DNA of 6,321 nt from JAOAFT01 sp035390885 (GCA_035390885.1 DAOOUW010000070.1:1-6321); one strand, 5' to 3'; counted from the stretch's first letter, positions 1 through 6,231 are shown. The notes: generated from the letters alone by a model not told the origin. Program-made: numbers and translations.

Positions 1-1
1 G

Positions 2-622
2 AGTATCGGCACGCCAAAAAGTCCGGGCACTAAAGTGTTTGCACTTGCAGGAAAAATCAATCGCACAGGATTGATAGAAGTTCCGATGGGAATTCCACTC
101 CGAAAAGTTATTTTTGATATTGGCGGCGGAACTCCGGAAGGCAGTGAATTCAAAGCTGCTCAAACAGGCGGTCCTTCTGGCGGATGTATTCCAAAGGAAC
201 ACATTGATTTACCAATTGATTATGAATCGCTTCAAACGGTCGGCTCTATTATGGGAAGCGGTGGATTGATTGTAATGGATAGTACTTCCGATATGGTGGA
301 CGTTGCGAAGTTCTTTATGGAATTTTGTATGGATGAATCATGCGGAAAATGTATTCCGTGTCGCGTTGGCACTAAACATATTTATATGATGCTTGATAAA
401 ATTGTGAAGGGCGAAGCAACGGAAGATGATTTTCAGCTCTTGCAAGAACTCTGTGTTATGGTAAAAGAATCGAGCCTCTGCGGCTTAGGTCAATCTGCTC
501 CAAATCCAGTGCTTTCGACAATACGATTCTTCCGTGAAGAGTATACAAAAAAATTGAAGCCAGCCACTTGCTATGAATGTGGAAGTGGTCAATCAACAGT
601 TTTGCAAAATGAATCGAAGTGA
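2..622 (+). CDS. hoxF: HoxF, diaphorase subunit of bidirectional NAD(P)-linked [NiFe]-hydrogenase (5' truncated by window edge)
   Basis: This is the C-terminal part of the NAD(P)/FMN-binding diaphorase subunit, a NuoF homologue that moves electrons between NAD(P)H and the hydrogenase Fe-S chain in the cytoplasm. The frame is open from base 2, before the first in-frame GTG at 35, and reads IGTPKSPGTKVFALAGK, a conserved HoxF/NuoF segment, so the true start lies upstream. Next come a glycine-rich stretch (GGGTPEG, then TGGPSGGCIP) and the [4Fe-4S] motif ESCGKCIPCR at about 335-364. The fourth cysteine is in SLCGLGQSAPNP at about 474-509. The tail carries an extra Cys-x2-Cys pair (codons at 569 and 578), whose role is unclear. 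The TGA stop (620-622) overlaps the GAGG that serves hoxU 9 nt downstream, so the two are probably translated together. NuoF or an NADP-reducing hydrogenase subunit would look similar; the hoxUYH neighbours decide the call. Confidence 0.93.
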   Translation, partial: SIGTPKSPGTKVFALAGKINRTGLIEVPMGIPLRKVIFDIGGGTPEGSEFKAAQTGGPSGGCIPKEHIDLPIDYESLQTVGSIMGSGGLIVMDSTSDMVDVAKFFMEFCMDESCGKCIPCRVGTKHIYMMLDKIVKGEATEDDFQLLQELCVMVKESSLCGLGQSAPNPVLSTIRFFREEYTKKLKPATCYECGSGQSTVLQNESK

Positions 623-631
623 GGTATATCT

Positions 632-1369
632 ATGAGTGTAATAACTTTTACAATGGACGATGTTCAGTATAGCGCTCACGAAGGCGATACAATCCTCAAA
701 GTAGCGCGTGACAACGGAGTTCACATTCCAACGCTTTGTTTCCTCGAAGGGCTCTCTGCAGTCGGAGCTTGTCGGTTGTGCCTTGTTGAAGTCGAAGGCT
801 CGCCGAAGCTTTTTCCAGCCTGCACAACAAAACCGACTGAAGGAATGGTCGTTCGAACTCAAACAGAACGATTGAAAAAATATAGAAAAATGATTGTTGA
901 ACTCCTTGCTTCGGAAGGTAATCATCACTGTGCTGTTTGTGTCGTCAATGGGCATTGTGAGCTTCAAGACCTCGCGTACGAAGTCGGACTCGATCACGTA
1001 CGCTTCCCGTACTTATTCCCGAACAAGTCGCTCGATGCTACGCACAAAGAATTTGTTATGGATCATAACCGATGTGTCCTGTGTACACGTTGCGTACGTG
1101 TCTGTCATGAAGTTGAAGGAGCGCATGTGTGGGATATTGCCAATCGTGGAATCAATTGTGAAATCATTTCCGATATGAATACTCCCTGGGGTGAATCTCA
1201 ATTGTGCACTTCCTGCGGCAAATGCGTAAGAGTTTGTCCGGTTGGAGCGCTTCTGGAAAAAGGCGCAACAGTTGGTGAACTTGAAAAACATCGAGGCTTT
1301 ATTAAAGTGATAGTAACCGCAAGAAGTAAGCATGAATGGATTACTGTCGAAGACCAGGAAGAAGAATAA
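632..1369 (+). CDS. hoxU: HoxU, Fe-S electron-transfer subunit of the diaphorase module
   Basis: This 245-residue protein is homologous to the N-terminal part of NuoG. It relays electrons between HoxF and the HoxY/HoxH hydrogenase module. An N-terminal ferredoxin-like domain has C36, C47, C50 and C64 for a [2Fe-2S] cluster. A His-Cys3 site follows, with H98, C100, C103 and C109 in GNHHCAVCVVNGHCELQ. Two [4Fe-4S] motifs come next: CVLCTRCVRVC (C148, C151, C154, C158) and CTSCGKCVRVCP (C192, C195, C198, C202). All expected ligands are present and the length is normal for HoxU, so it should be functional. The ATG at 632 has a GAGG 7 nt upstream, overlapping the hoxF stop. The acidic tail (EDQEEE) ends 24 nt before hoxY. 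It is too short to be a full NuoG, which supports Hox rather than complex I. Confidence 0.95.
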   Translation: MSVITFTMDDVQYSAHEGDTILKVARDNGVHIPTLCFLEGLSAVGACRLCLVEVEGSPKLFPACTTKPTEGMVVRTQTERLKKYRKMIVELLASEGNHHCAVCVVNGHCELQDLAYEVGLDHVRFPYLFPNKSLDATHKEFVMDHNRCVLCTRCVRVCHEVEGAHVWDIANRGINCEIISDMNTPWGESQLCTSCGKCVRVCPVGALLEKGATVGELEKHRGFIKVIVTARSKHEWITVEDQEEE

Positions 1370-1393
1370 CAATAAAAGAATGAGAGTAGAACT

Positions 1394-1930
1394 ATGAAAC
1401 CAAAAGTAGCAACAGTTTGGCTTGGCGGATGTTCAGGCTGCCATATGTCCTTTCTCGATCTCGATGAACGATTGATTGAGTTGGCGGATAAAATGGAGCT
1501 TGTATACTCGCCATTAGCTGATATTAAAGAATTTCCAACAGACGTTGATGTGGTTCTTGTTGAAGGCGCTGTAACAAATAACGAAAATGAGGAACTTGCG
1601 CACATTGTTCGCAAGCGTTCGAAGTTCGTTGTTTCCTTTGGCGATTGTGCAACTACTGGTAATGTTACTGCGATGAGAAATAAATTGACGCCTGAGGATA
1701 TTTCGAAACGAGCCTACATTGAGCTTGCCGATAAGAATCCTCAGATTCCAAATGAGTATCAAACTATTGCACAGTTGCTCAAAACAGCTCGTCCATTGCA
1801 CGAGGTAATTAAAGTCGATGCATGGCTCCACGGTTGCCCGCCAACTGCGGATCAAATTTGGTTTGCGGTAACATCATTGCTGGAAGGGAAAATTCCTGTA
1901 TTACCTCCAGCATATTTACGCTACGGATAA
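1394..1930 (+). CDS. hoxY: HoxY, small subunit of [NiFe]-hydrogenase
   Basis: This 178-residue protein is the compact small subunit of a group 3 cytoplasmic [NiFe]-hydrogenase. It carries the proximal [4Fe-4S] cluster that couples the NiFe site in HoxH to HoxU. The four ligands are visible: C13 and C16 in LGGCSGCHMSFLD, C85 in GDCATTGN and C148 in LHGCPP. There is no twin-arginine signal peptide and no extra C-terminal cluster domain, as expected for the soluble HoxY type and unlike membrane uptake hydrogenases. The ATG at 1394 follows GAGAG with 7 nt spacing. hoxH begins 36 nt downstream. F420-linked or sulfhydrogenase small subunits share the motif, but the adjacent hoxF and hoxU point to the NAD(P)-linked group 3d. 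Confidence 0.94.
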   Translation: MKPKVATVWLGGCSGCHMSFLDLDERLIELADKMELVYSPLADIKEFPTDVDVVLVEGAVTNNENEELAHIVRKRSKFVVSFGDCATTGNVTAMRNKLTPEDISKRAYIELADKNPQIPNEYQTIAQLLKTARPLHEVIKVDAWLHGCPPTADQIWFAVTSLLEGKIPVLPPAYLRYG

Positions 1931-1966
1931 TCATTAGAGAAAGAATCGATGAGGTAAAAAATAATT

Positions 1967-3102
1967 ATGTCAAAGACAATAACAATTTCTCCAGTAACTC
2001 GTATTGAAGGGCATGCAAAAATCACTATTCATCTGGATGATAAAGGAGATGTTGCAGATGCCCGATTCCATGTAAACGAATTCCGTGGATTCGAAAAGTT
2101 TGCAGAAGGTCGTCTGTTGTGGGAAATGCCAGGCATCACTTCTCGTATTTGCGGCATTTGTCCTGCAAGTCACCTTGTAACCTCCGCAAAGGCGGGAGAT
2201 AGTATCCTTGCTGTCGAAATTCCGGAAACGGCAGAAAAACTTCGCAGACTCCTTACGCTTGCACAGTGGCTGCAATCCCATGCGTTGAGCTTCTTCCATC
2301 TTTCTTCTCCAGATTTCTTACTTGGCTTTGATTCCGATCCTGCAACTCGAAATGTTTTTGGATTGATTGCCGCAAACAAGGAGCTTGCGCGTCGTGGAAT
2401 CAGACTCAGAAAATTTGGACAGGAAATAATTGAAATTCTGGGTGGAAGACGCATACACACTCCGTGGACGGTTCCAGGCGGCGTTCGTGAACCGCTTAAT
2501 GAAGAGAAGCGGAATTCCATGCTCAATTGGATTCCAGAAGCAAAAGAAACGGTGCTTCTTGCACTCGATACTATTAAGCAAGTTCATAAAAAATATCAAA
2601 AAGAAATTCCTGAGTTTGGTAATTTCCGTTCACTCTTTGTTGGATTGGTTTCGGCAGATGGTGGAATGGAATACTACGATGGCACCATTCGTATTATGGA
2701 TGGCGCAGGAAATTTAATTGCGGATAAAATCGATCCAAAGTCATACTTCGATTATTTTGGAGAAGCGGTCGAGCCGTGGTCGTATCTTAAATTCCCTTAC
2801 TATAAACCATTAGATTATCCACAGGGAATGTATCGGGTAGGTCCGCTTGCACGCGTTAATATTTGCGATTACATCGAAACGCCTCTTGCCGAAGCTGAGC
2901 GAAAAGAATTCAAAAAATTAGGCGGTCGCGTCGGCGTTGTCAATAATTCTTTCTACTATCACTATGCACGCTGTATTGAAATGCTCTTTGCCGTGGAAAA
3001 AATCGAGCAACTCTTGCATGATCCTGCAATTGTCGGTGATAACATTCGCGCTCAAGCTGCAATCAACAGATTCGAGGGAATCGGTTGTTCGGAAGCGCCT
3101 CG
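1967..3102 (+). CDS. hoxH: HoxH, catalytic large subunit of [NiFe]-hydrogenase (3' end lost in assembly gap)
   Basis: This is the NiFe-active-site subunit, which performs reversible H2 oxidation and proton reduction. The N-terminal motif RIEGHAKI (residues 12-19) and the first cysteine pair in RICGICPASH (C62, C65) are intact. The downstream sequence follows HoxH to NRFEGIGCSEAPR, where the run of N begins. In HoxH proteins this point is normally followed by about 100 more residues ending in DPCxxCxTH, which supplies the other two Ni ligands and the cleavage site for the maturation protease. That part is not visible. About 379 residues are seen, against roughly 470-490 usual for the family. 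A reading frame can be drawn through the N to a TGA at 3259, but 100 is not a multiple of three and the downstream peptide does not match HoxH, so the CDS is ended at the gap here. A GAGG lies 12 nt before the ATG. Confidence 0.92.
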
Positions 3103-3202
3103 NNNNNNNNNNNNNNNNNNNNNNNNNNNNNNNNNNNNNNNNNNNNNNNNNNNNNNNNNNNNNNNNNNNNNNNNNNNNNNNNNNNNNNNNNNNNNNNNNN
3201 NN
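3103..3202. other. Assembly gap, 100 N
   Basis: Exactly 100 consecutive undetermined bases, the conventional filler for a scaffold gap, so the true length may differ. It interrupts hoxH before its second cysteine pair. The missing HoxH C-terminus alone would need about 300 bp, more than the gap shows, so real sequence is probably hidden here. Confidence 0.97.
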
Positions 3203-3259
3203 TGGATAGAACCAGCAGTTGAAAAGGTCATCTCTTTGATTCAATCTTTCCTTTCATGA
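3203..3259 (+). CDS. 3' end of an unassigned CDS after the gap (possibly a hydrogenase maturation protease)
   Basis: Only one forward frame stays open after the gap. It encodes 18 residues, WIEPAVEKVISLIQSFLS, and then TGA at 3257-3259; the other two forward frames stop within 20 bases. The peptide lacks the DPCxxCxTH motif and the short tail expected at the end of HoxH. An ending of the form 'x-E-x-A-V-x-K-V-x-x-L-I' resembles the C-terminal helix of the HyaD/HoxW family of hydrogenase maturation endopeptidases, whose gene often follows hoxH. With 18 residues this is only a suggestion. It could also be an unrelated gene joined by scaffolding. Confidence 0.35.
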   Translation, partial: WIEPAVEKVISLIQSFLS

Positions 3260-3294
3260 GAAAAGGACAATCGCTGTGATAAATTGCTTTATAG

Positions 3295-3495
3295 CATAAT
3301 TCTATCTCAAGGATGCCAGAAGAGCAGGTGGCTGACTACATTGATTACAATAATACAAAACGATTGCATAGTTTATTATTTTACTTAACTCCGGATGATT
3401 TCTTGAACAACAGAATCACCGAGAAACTTACAATAAGAAATACTGAATTACGTTTAGCCCAACAAGCTCGTTATGAGGTGAAACATGCAGGATAA
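3295..3495 (+). pseudogene. C-terminal remnant of an IS3-family transposase (OrfB)
   Basis: The frame is open from just after a stop at 3292-3294 to the TAA at 3493-3495, with an internal ATG at 3313 giving 60 residues. The peptide contains YIDYNNTKRLHS, then YLTPDDF, which matches the end of the rve/integrase-core domain of IS3-type transposases ('YI..YN..R.H..L.Y.TP..F'). The DDE catalytic residues lie upstream in complete OrfB proteins (around 270-300 residues) and are absent, so this is a non-functional fragment. The basic tail ending ARYEVKHAG may be native to the element. It lies between the 3' ends of the hox operon and folA and next to the assembly gap, so the rest of the element may have been deleted or may be hidden in the gap. 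No OrfA and no terminal inverted repeats were recognised. Confidence 0.72.
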
Positions 3496-3616
3496 TTATC
3501 CGAGTGGTTTTTCCCCTTACATAATTAACATGAAATTCCATTTCACACCGAACCAATACACTGTCGAAGCCGCTCTTCGGAAATAAATTCTTCTTACGAT
3601 TCTATTCTTCACTATT
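3496..3616. other. Convergent intergenic region, no gene recognised
   Basis: These 121 bp separate the transposase remnant from the folA stop. They contain small inverted repeats only: TGAAAT/ATTTCA with a 3-nt loop, and CGAAG/CTTCG with a 5-nt loop. Neither is followed by a T-run on either strand, so no terminator is called for folA or for the hox operon. A right-hand IS end could lie here but cannot be placed without a related element for comparison. Confidence 0.5.
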
Positions 3617-4087
3617 TTATAGTTTTAATTTACGAATGTAATGGATGTACTCAGCAATGGCGGTCTCTTCGCGTTCGGCAATCGAAAAATTTTGAAGGAC
3701 AGTATCAAAATCCGGGAAGAAAGTATCGCCATCAATGATAAATTTGAAATGAGTTAGATACAACTCATCAGCAAGAGGCAGCGTTGCTTTGTACACTTGT
3801 GCGCCGCCAGCAACGAAAACGCATTCTTCCTCGTGAAGTGCATTGAGAGCTTCATCGAGCGATGGATATGTTTCGATATCTGGAATAGAGTGAGAAGACA
3901 GGACAACTGTTCTGCGATCGGGGAGTGGCGAGCCGATTGATTCGTATGTTTTTCTTCCCATGAGTACAGGATGGTTAAGCGTTCGGAGGCGAAACCTTCG
4001 TAGATCTTCGGGAACATGCCACGGCAGTGTTCCATGATTTCCGATTACTTTATTTTGTGAAAGCGCTGCGATAAGAATGATTTGCAT
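3617..4087 (-). CDS. folA: Dihydrofolate reductase
   Basis: This 156-residue protein reduces dihydrofolate to tetrahydrofolate with NADPH. The length is typical of bacterial chromosomal DHFR. Visible landmarks are the N-terminal strand followed by VIGNHGTLPWHVPEDLRRF (residues 14-32), with W23 and the catalytic acid D28; the NADPH-binding MGRKTYESIG (43-52); LPDRR, with R58 in the region that contacts the folate glutamate; GGAQVY (94-99); and T112 in ELYLTHF. All key residues are present, so it should be active. The ATG at 4087-4085 lies 15 nt after the thyX stop. There is no clear Shine-Dalgarno sequence in the short spacer, so translation may be coupled to thyX. It is the last gene of the minus-strand operon. 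Confidence 0.96.
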   Translation of the reverse strand: MQIILIAALSQNKVIGNHGTLPWHVPEDLRRFRLRTLNHPVLMGRKTYESIGSPLPDRRTVVLSSHSIPDIETYPSLDEALNALHEEECVFVAGGAQVYKATLPLADELYLTHFKFIIDGDTFFPDFDTVLQNFSIAEREETAIAEYIHYIRKLKL

Positions 4088-4102
4088 AGAGGGAAACGTA
4101 CA

Positions 4103-5020
4103 CTATTCCCATGGCGGGGTTATGTTGAGCCGTTTCAGCTTTTCGGTAATTTCGTCTCGTTCTTGATTCCTTTTTATTGGCTCACCAGCTGGTGGAAGAA
4201 TGCCATATTCTCGGGCGAGGGAAAGCGCTTCTTCTTTTTCCCCGTGAAGAAGTTTTGAAACAAGCGCAGTTTCAAATTTAGAGAGTTCCAATCCTTCAAA
4301 AACATAATCCTGAAATGCCTGCCATGCATTTGGGCACCATCGTTTCACTATTTCATTGCCAATGACGGCGGCATACGAGCGAATCTCGAGCTGAGCATGG
4401 GATTCCATACGTAGTGTAAGGAAATGAAGTAAATTATGGAGATCGATTTTCCAATAAGCTTCAGTATAGGTGCTGAGCGGCAAATCTTTGCGCGCTTGCT
4501 CTCGGGCAACGCCAGCTTCAATTCTTTCATTGTAAATAGTTCGGGCAAGAGTCTGAAGCTCATTCTCGCGCTCAGATAAATGTTTTCCTATTTCCTCATC
4601 AACAAAACCTTCGCTTCCTTGCCTGTTGGATGTCGCCTGTGTCCGCCATTCATTCGGTTGTGTTCGATGAGCGGCATCGATAGCAATGGAGTAACGGGTC
4701 GAATACTCATTGACGCTTGCGGTGCGATGTCGAATCCACTGCCGCCAGCAATCCATAGGAACTCGAACATGAAATTTAATCTCGCACATTTCGAATGGCG
4801 TTGTGTGATGATGTCGCAGGAGGTAACGAATGAGCATCTGATCTTCCCGAAGCTTCTTCGTTCCTTTTCCGTACGACACTCGCGCCGCTTGTACAATCGA
4901 TTCATCAGAACCCATATAGTCGATGACGCGAACAAATCCATCATCGAGCACATTAAATGGAACGCCGAGAATTTCGTCAAGAGCTGGTACAGATATACGT
5001 TCTAGTTTTTCAAACTCCAT
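4103..5020 (-). CDS. thyX: Flavin-dependent thymidylate synthase ThyX
   Basis: ThyX methylates dUMP to dTMP using methylene-tetrahydrofolate, FAD and NADPH, and releases tetrahydrofolate rather than dihydrofolate. The family signature RHRxxSxNxxSxR is present as RHRTASVNEYSTR (residues 97-109). It is preceded by LLRHHHTTPFE (67-77), which belongs to the flavin/substrate site, and followed later by LRMESHAQLEIRSYA in the C-terminal catalytic region. The 305 residues make it longer than compact ThyX proteins (about 220-250). The extra length is an N-terminal lead (ALDEILGVPFNVLDDGFVRV) and a charged C-terminal tail, as in the longer subclass also known from Rickettsia-type proteins. The ATG at 5020 has AAAGG 8 nt upstream. 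It starts 29 nt after the preceding ureohydrolase-like gene and ends 15 nt before folA. All motifs are intact. Confidence 0.96.
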   Translation of the reverse strand: MEFEKLERISVPALDEILGVPFNVLDDGFVRVIDYMGSDESIVQAARVSYGKGTKKLREDQMLIRYLLRHHHTTPFEMCEIKFHVRVPMDCWRQWIRHRTASVNEYSTRYSIAIDAAHRTQPNEWRTQATSNRQGSEGFVDEEIGKHLSERENELQTLARTIYNERIEAGVAREQARKDLPLSTYTEAYWKIDLHNLLHFLTLRMESHAQLEIRSYAAVIGNEIVKRWCPNAWQAFQDYVFEGLELSKFETALVSKLLHGEKEEALSLAREYGILPPAGEPIKRNQERDEITEKLKRLNITPPWE

Positions 5021-5049
5021 TAATGAAACCTTTCATTCAAAAAGCTAAC

Positions 5050-5943
5050 CTAGAGAGCGTAGTTAAGTATTTTTGTAATAAGTTTTGCCGCTGTAATTTC
5101 GGGATACACAAGTCCTTTGATTGGAGTCAATCCTACAATTGAACAGCCGATGATTGTTCGCTTCTGAACGACTTTTCGGATGCATTGGAGGACTTGATCC
5201 CATAGTAAACCATAAGGTTGAGGCAAAGCAACAGCAGGCATAAGCGATGGGTCAAAAACACTGAGGTCAATATCAACGAACACTTGCTCAGTCAAGTTCT
5301 CAACGACATAGTCGTCCCAAACTTTCAGTAGTCTTGTGTAATCGCCGCGTCGGATATTATGAGCATAGAAAACGGGAATTTCTTTCTCGCGTATAACTTC
5401 CGCTTCATCTCTGGTCTGATATCGAATCCCAACTTGGACAAGATGAGTTGGGTCGAGAATTTCCAGAACTCTCGACATTGTCGAGGAAGAATTGTATGCG
5501 GTATCTCGATGTGATTTTTGGAGATCAGAGTATGCGCTGAAATGAAGGACGGAAAGTCGAGGAAAATATTTTGCATGGGCTGCAATTGCTGCAGAGGAAA
5601 TACAATGAGAACCGCCCACAAGTACTACGAACTTTTGTAGTTGAAGCAATTCATAGACGACATTATAAACGTGTTCAATTGCCGCGGTGCTATGTTTTTT
5701 TTCAAAAGACAGAGGAGAAATTGTGGCAATGCCAATTTCTTTGTAGAGTTCTCGCTTTGTTTCTTCATCGAAGAGCGGTAGTTCTCTTGATGCTTTGAGA
5801 ATTGCCGAAGTACCTGTGCTTTCCTTAATCTTATTATTCTCTTCGTACGGCGCTGGAACAATTGTTACACGCGAGGTTTCAAGCGACGAATAAAGTTTTT
5901 CAATTCCTAAAAAGTTGTTTTTTTCACTTAAGGTATTGACCAC
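5050..5943 (-). CDS. Arginase/agmatinase (ureohydrolase)-fold protein with degenerate active site, probable pseudoenzyme
   Basis: This 297-residue protein has the length and motif order of bacterial agmatinases, which hydrolyse agmatine to putrescine and urea at a di-manganese site. An N-terminal VPAPYE (29-34) and the segment STGTSAILKAS (42-52) match the family's 'PYE..GT..GP.AI..AS'. The metal motifs are recognisable but altered. GGDHS reads GGSHC (H113 kept). DAHxD reads SAYSD (136-140; Asp to Ser, His to Tyr, last Asp kept). The active-site His region YSHA reads YNSS (150-153). SxDxDxxDP reads DIDLSVFDP (224-232), losing the second Asp. PGTGTPEPGG reads PAVALPQPYG (236-245). FDVVEL reads CSIVGL (267-272), losing the Glu. 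The frame is intact with no internal stop, so it seems maintained. Hydrolase activity is unlikely; a structural, regulatory or changed role is inferred. It leads the operon with thyX and folA. Confidence 0.85.
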   Translation of the reverse strand: MVNTLSEKNNFLGIEKLYSSLETSRVTIVPAPYEENNKIKESTGTSAILKASRELPLFDEETKRELYKEIGIATISPLSFEKKHSTAAIEHVYNVVYELLQLQKFVVLVGGSHCISSAAIAAHAKYFPRLSVLHFSAYSDLQKSHRDTAYNSSSTMSRVLEILDPTHLVQVGIRYQTRDEAEVIREKEIPVFYAHNIRRGDYTRLLKVWDDYVVENLTEQVFVDIDLSVFDPSLMPAVALPQPYGLLWDQVLQCIRKVVQKRTIIGCSIVGLTPIKGLVYPEITAAKLITKILNYAL

Positions 5944-5958
5944 GACATTTGCTCCTCT
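5941..5958 (-). promoter_or_regulatory. Ribosome binding site deciding a GTG start
   Basis: On the minus strand AGAGGAG (5958-5952) stands 8 nt before GTG (5943-5941), which opens the long ureohydrolase-like frame. An ATG at 5948-5946 lies too close to the Shine-Dalgarno sequence and its frame closes after six codons, so GTG is the start. No other ATG precedes M156 in the long frame. Confidence 0.75.
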
Positions 5959-5972
5959 AAATTGTGTATTAG

Positions 5973-6001
5973 AATATATTTGAAACCATTTGGAAATGCA
6001 A
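5973..6001 (-). promoter_or_regulatory. Candidate sigma-70-like promoter for the ureohydrolase-like/thyX/folA operon
   Basis: On the minus strand TTGCAT (6001-5996) and TATATT (5978-5973) are separated by 17 nt. The -10 box matches the consensus at 5 of 6 positions and the -35 at 3 of 6. Transcription would start near 5966, leaving a leader of about 23 nt that contains the Shine-Dalgarno sequence. The region is AT-rich, so chance matches are possible. If the organism is a Bacteroidota member, its main sigma factor would prefer a different consensus. Confidence 0.35.
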
Positions 6002-6007
6002 GATAAA

Positions 6008-6048
6008 CTATAATATCCATGACGGAAAAATCCGTATGTAGATTATAG
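6008..6048. repeat. Imperfect inverted repeat upstream of the candidate promoter
   Basis: The outer arms CTATAAT (6008-6014) and ATTATAG (6042-6048) are perfectly complementary. Inside them the helix continues with two mismatches and one bulge to an inner stem ACGGA (6022-6026) / TCCGT (6031-6035) closed by a four-base A loop (T on the minus strand). This gives about 16 base pairs in 41 nt. It ends 6 nt upstream of the candidate -35 box on the minus strand. It could be an operator, a structured RNA element, or a weak second terminator for the upstream gene, since the minus strand continues with GTTTATCTT rather than a clean U-run. Confidence 0.5.
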
Positions 6049-6195
6049 GGAGCAGGAATTTCGTTCTTATAAACAAGGCAAAAGAGTTTAATGTCGATGC
6101 GTTACCTTTCGTTTTCCCAATGTTTAATATGAGATTCCCTTCGGCTTGCCCCCGGGTTATTCAATTAAGAAATGAGTCTAAATAACGAAAGGAAA
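6049..6195. other. Intergenic sequence, no gene recognised
   Basis: This spacer between the inverted repeat and the terminator has no reading frame longer than about 20 codons that looks coding and no tRNA-like cloverleaf. It includes a short GC-rich patch (GCCCCCGGG, 6148-6156) and a 9-nt inverted repeat, CCTTTCGTT (6105-6113) with AACGAAAGG (6184-6192), of unknown meaning. Confidence 0.4.
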
Positions 6196-6224
6196 ATGCA
6201 GGGTGAGGAACACTCACCCTGCAT
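6186..6224 (-). terminator. Rho-independent terminator of the M16 peptidase gene
   Basis: ATGCAGGGTGAG (6196-6207) and CTCACCCTGCAT (6213-6224) form a perfect 12-bp stem with a 5-nt loop. Read on the minus strand the hairpin starts 7 nt after the stop codon at 6232 and is followed by TTTTCCTTTCG (from the 6195 side), a U-rich tail. It should separate the upstream peptidase gene from the ureohydrolase-like/thyX/folA operon, which therefore needs its own promoter. Confidence 0.88.
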
Positions 6225-6231
6225 GGAAAAG

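Noticed and set aside
593..997. Open minus-strand frame of 134 codons opposite hoxU
   Set aside because: It lies wholly opposite a well-supported gene, has no recognisable domain, and its composition is that of an antisense shadow.
1967..3259. A single uninterrupted HoxH ORF running through the N stretch
   Set aside because: The N run is 100 bases, so frame continuity is arbitrary, and the peptide after it lacks the conserved HoxH C-terminus. The CDS was ended at the gap.
3490..3501. Perfect 12-bp palindrome GGATAATTATCC over the transposase-remnant stop
   Set aside because: As a hairpin it has only a 4-bp stem, and the later T-run is 6 nt away. Too weak to call a terminator or an operator.
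3573..3587. CGAAG/CTTCG hairpin as a folA terminator
   Set aside because: Five base pairs only and no U-run follows on the minus strand.
4580..5005. Open plus-strand frame of 141 codons opposite thyX
   Set aside because: Antisense to a clear ThyX with intact motifs; no family features in the translation.
6042..6047. Perfect TATAAT on the minus strand as the operon -10 box
   Set aside because: There is no acceptable -35 at 16-18 nt, and it is part of the inverted-repeat arm. The TTGCAT/TATATT pair nearer the gene is a better candidate, though not excluded as the only one.
6129..6185. Short plus-strand frame starting ATGAGATTCCC (18 codons)
   Set aside because: No Shine-Dalgarno sequence, no recognisable peptide, and too short to separate from chance.
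6105..6192. CCTTTCGTT / AACGAAAGG inverted repeat as mobile-element ends
   Set aside because: Only 9 bp, with no flanking target duplication and nothing transposon-like between the arms; one arm coincides with the terminator tail.
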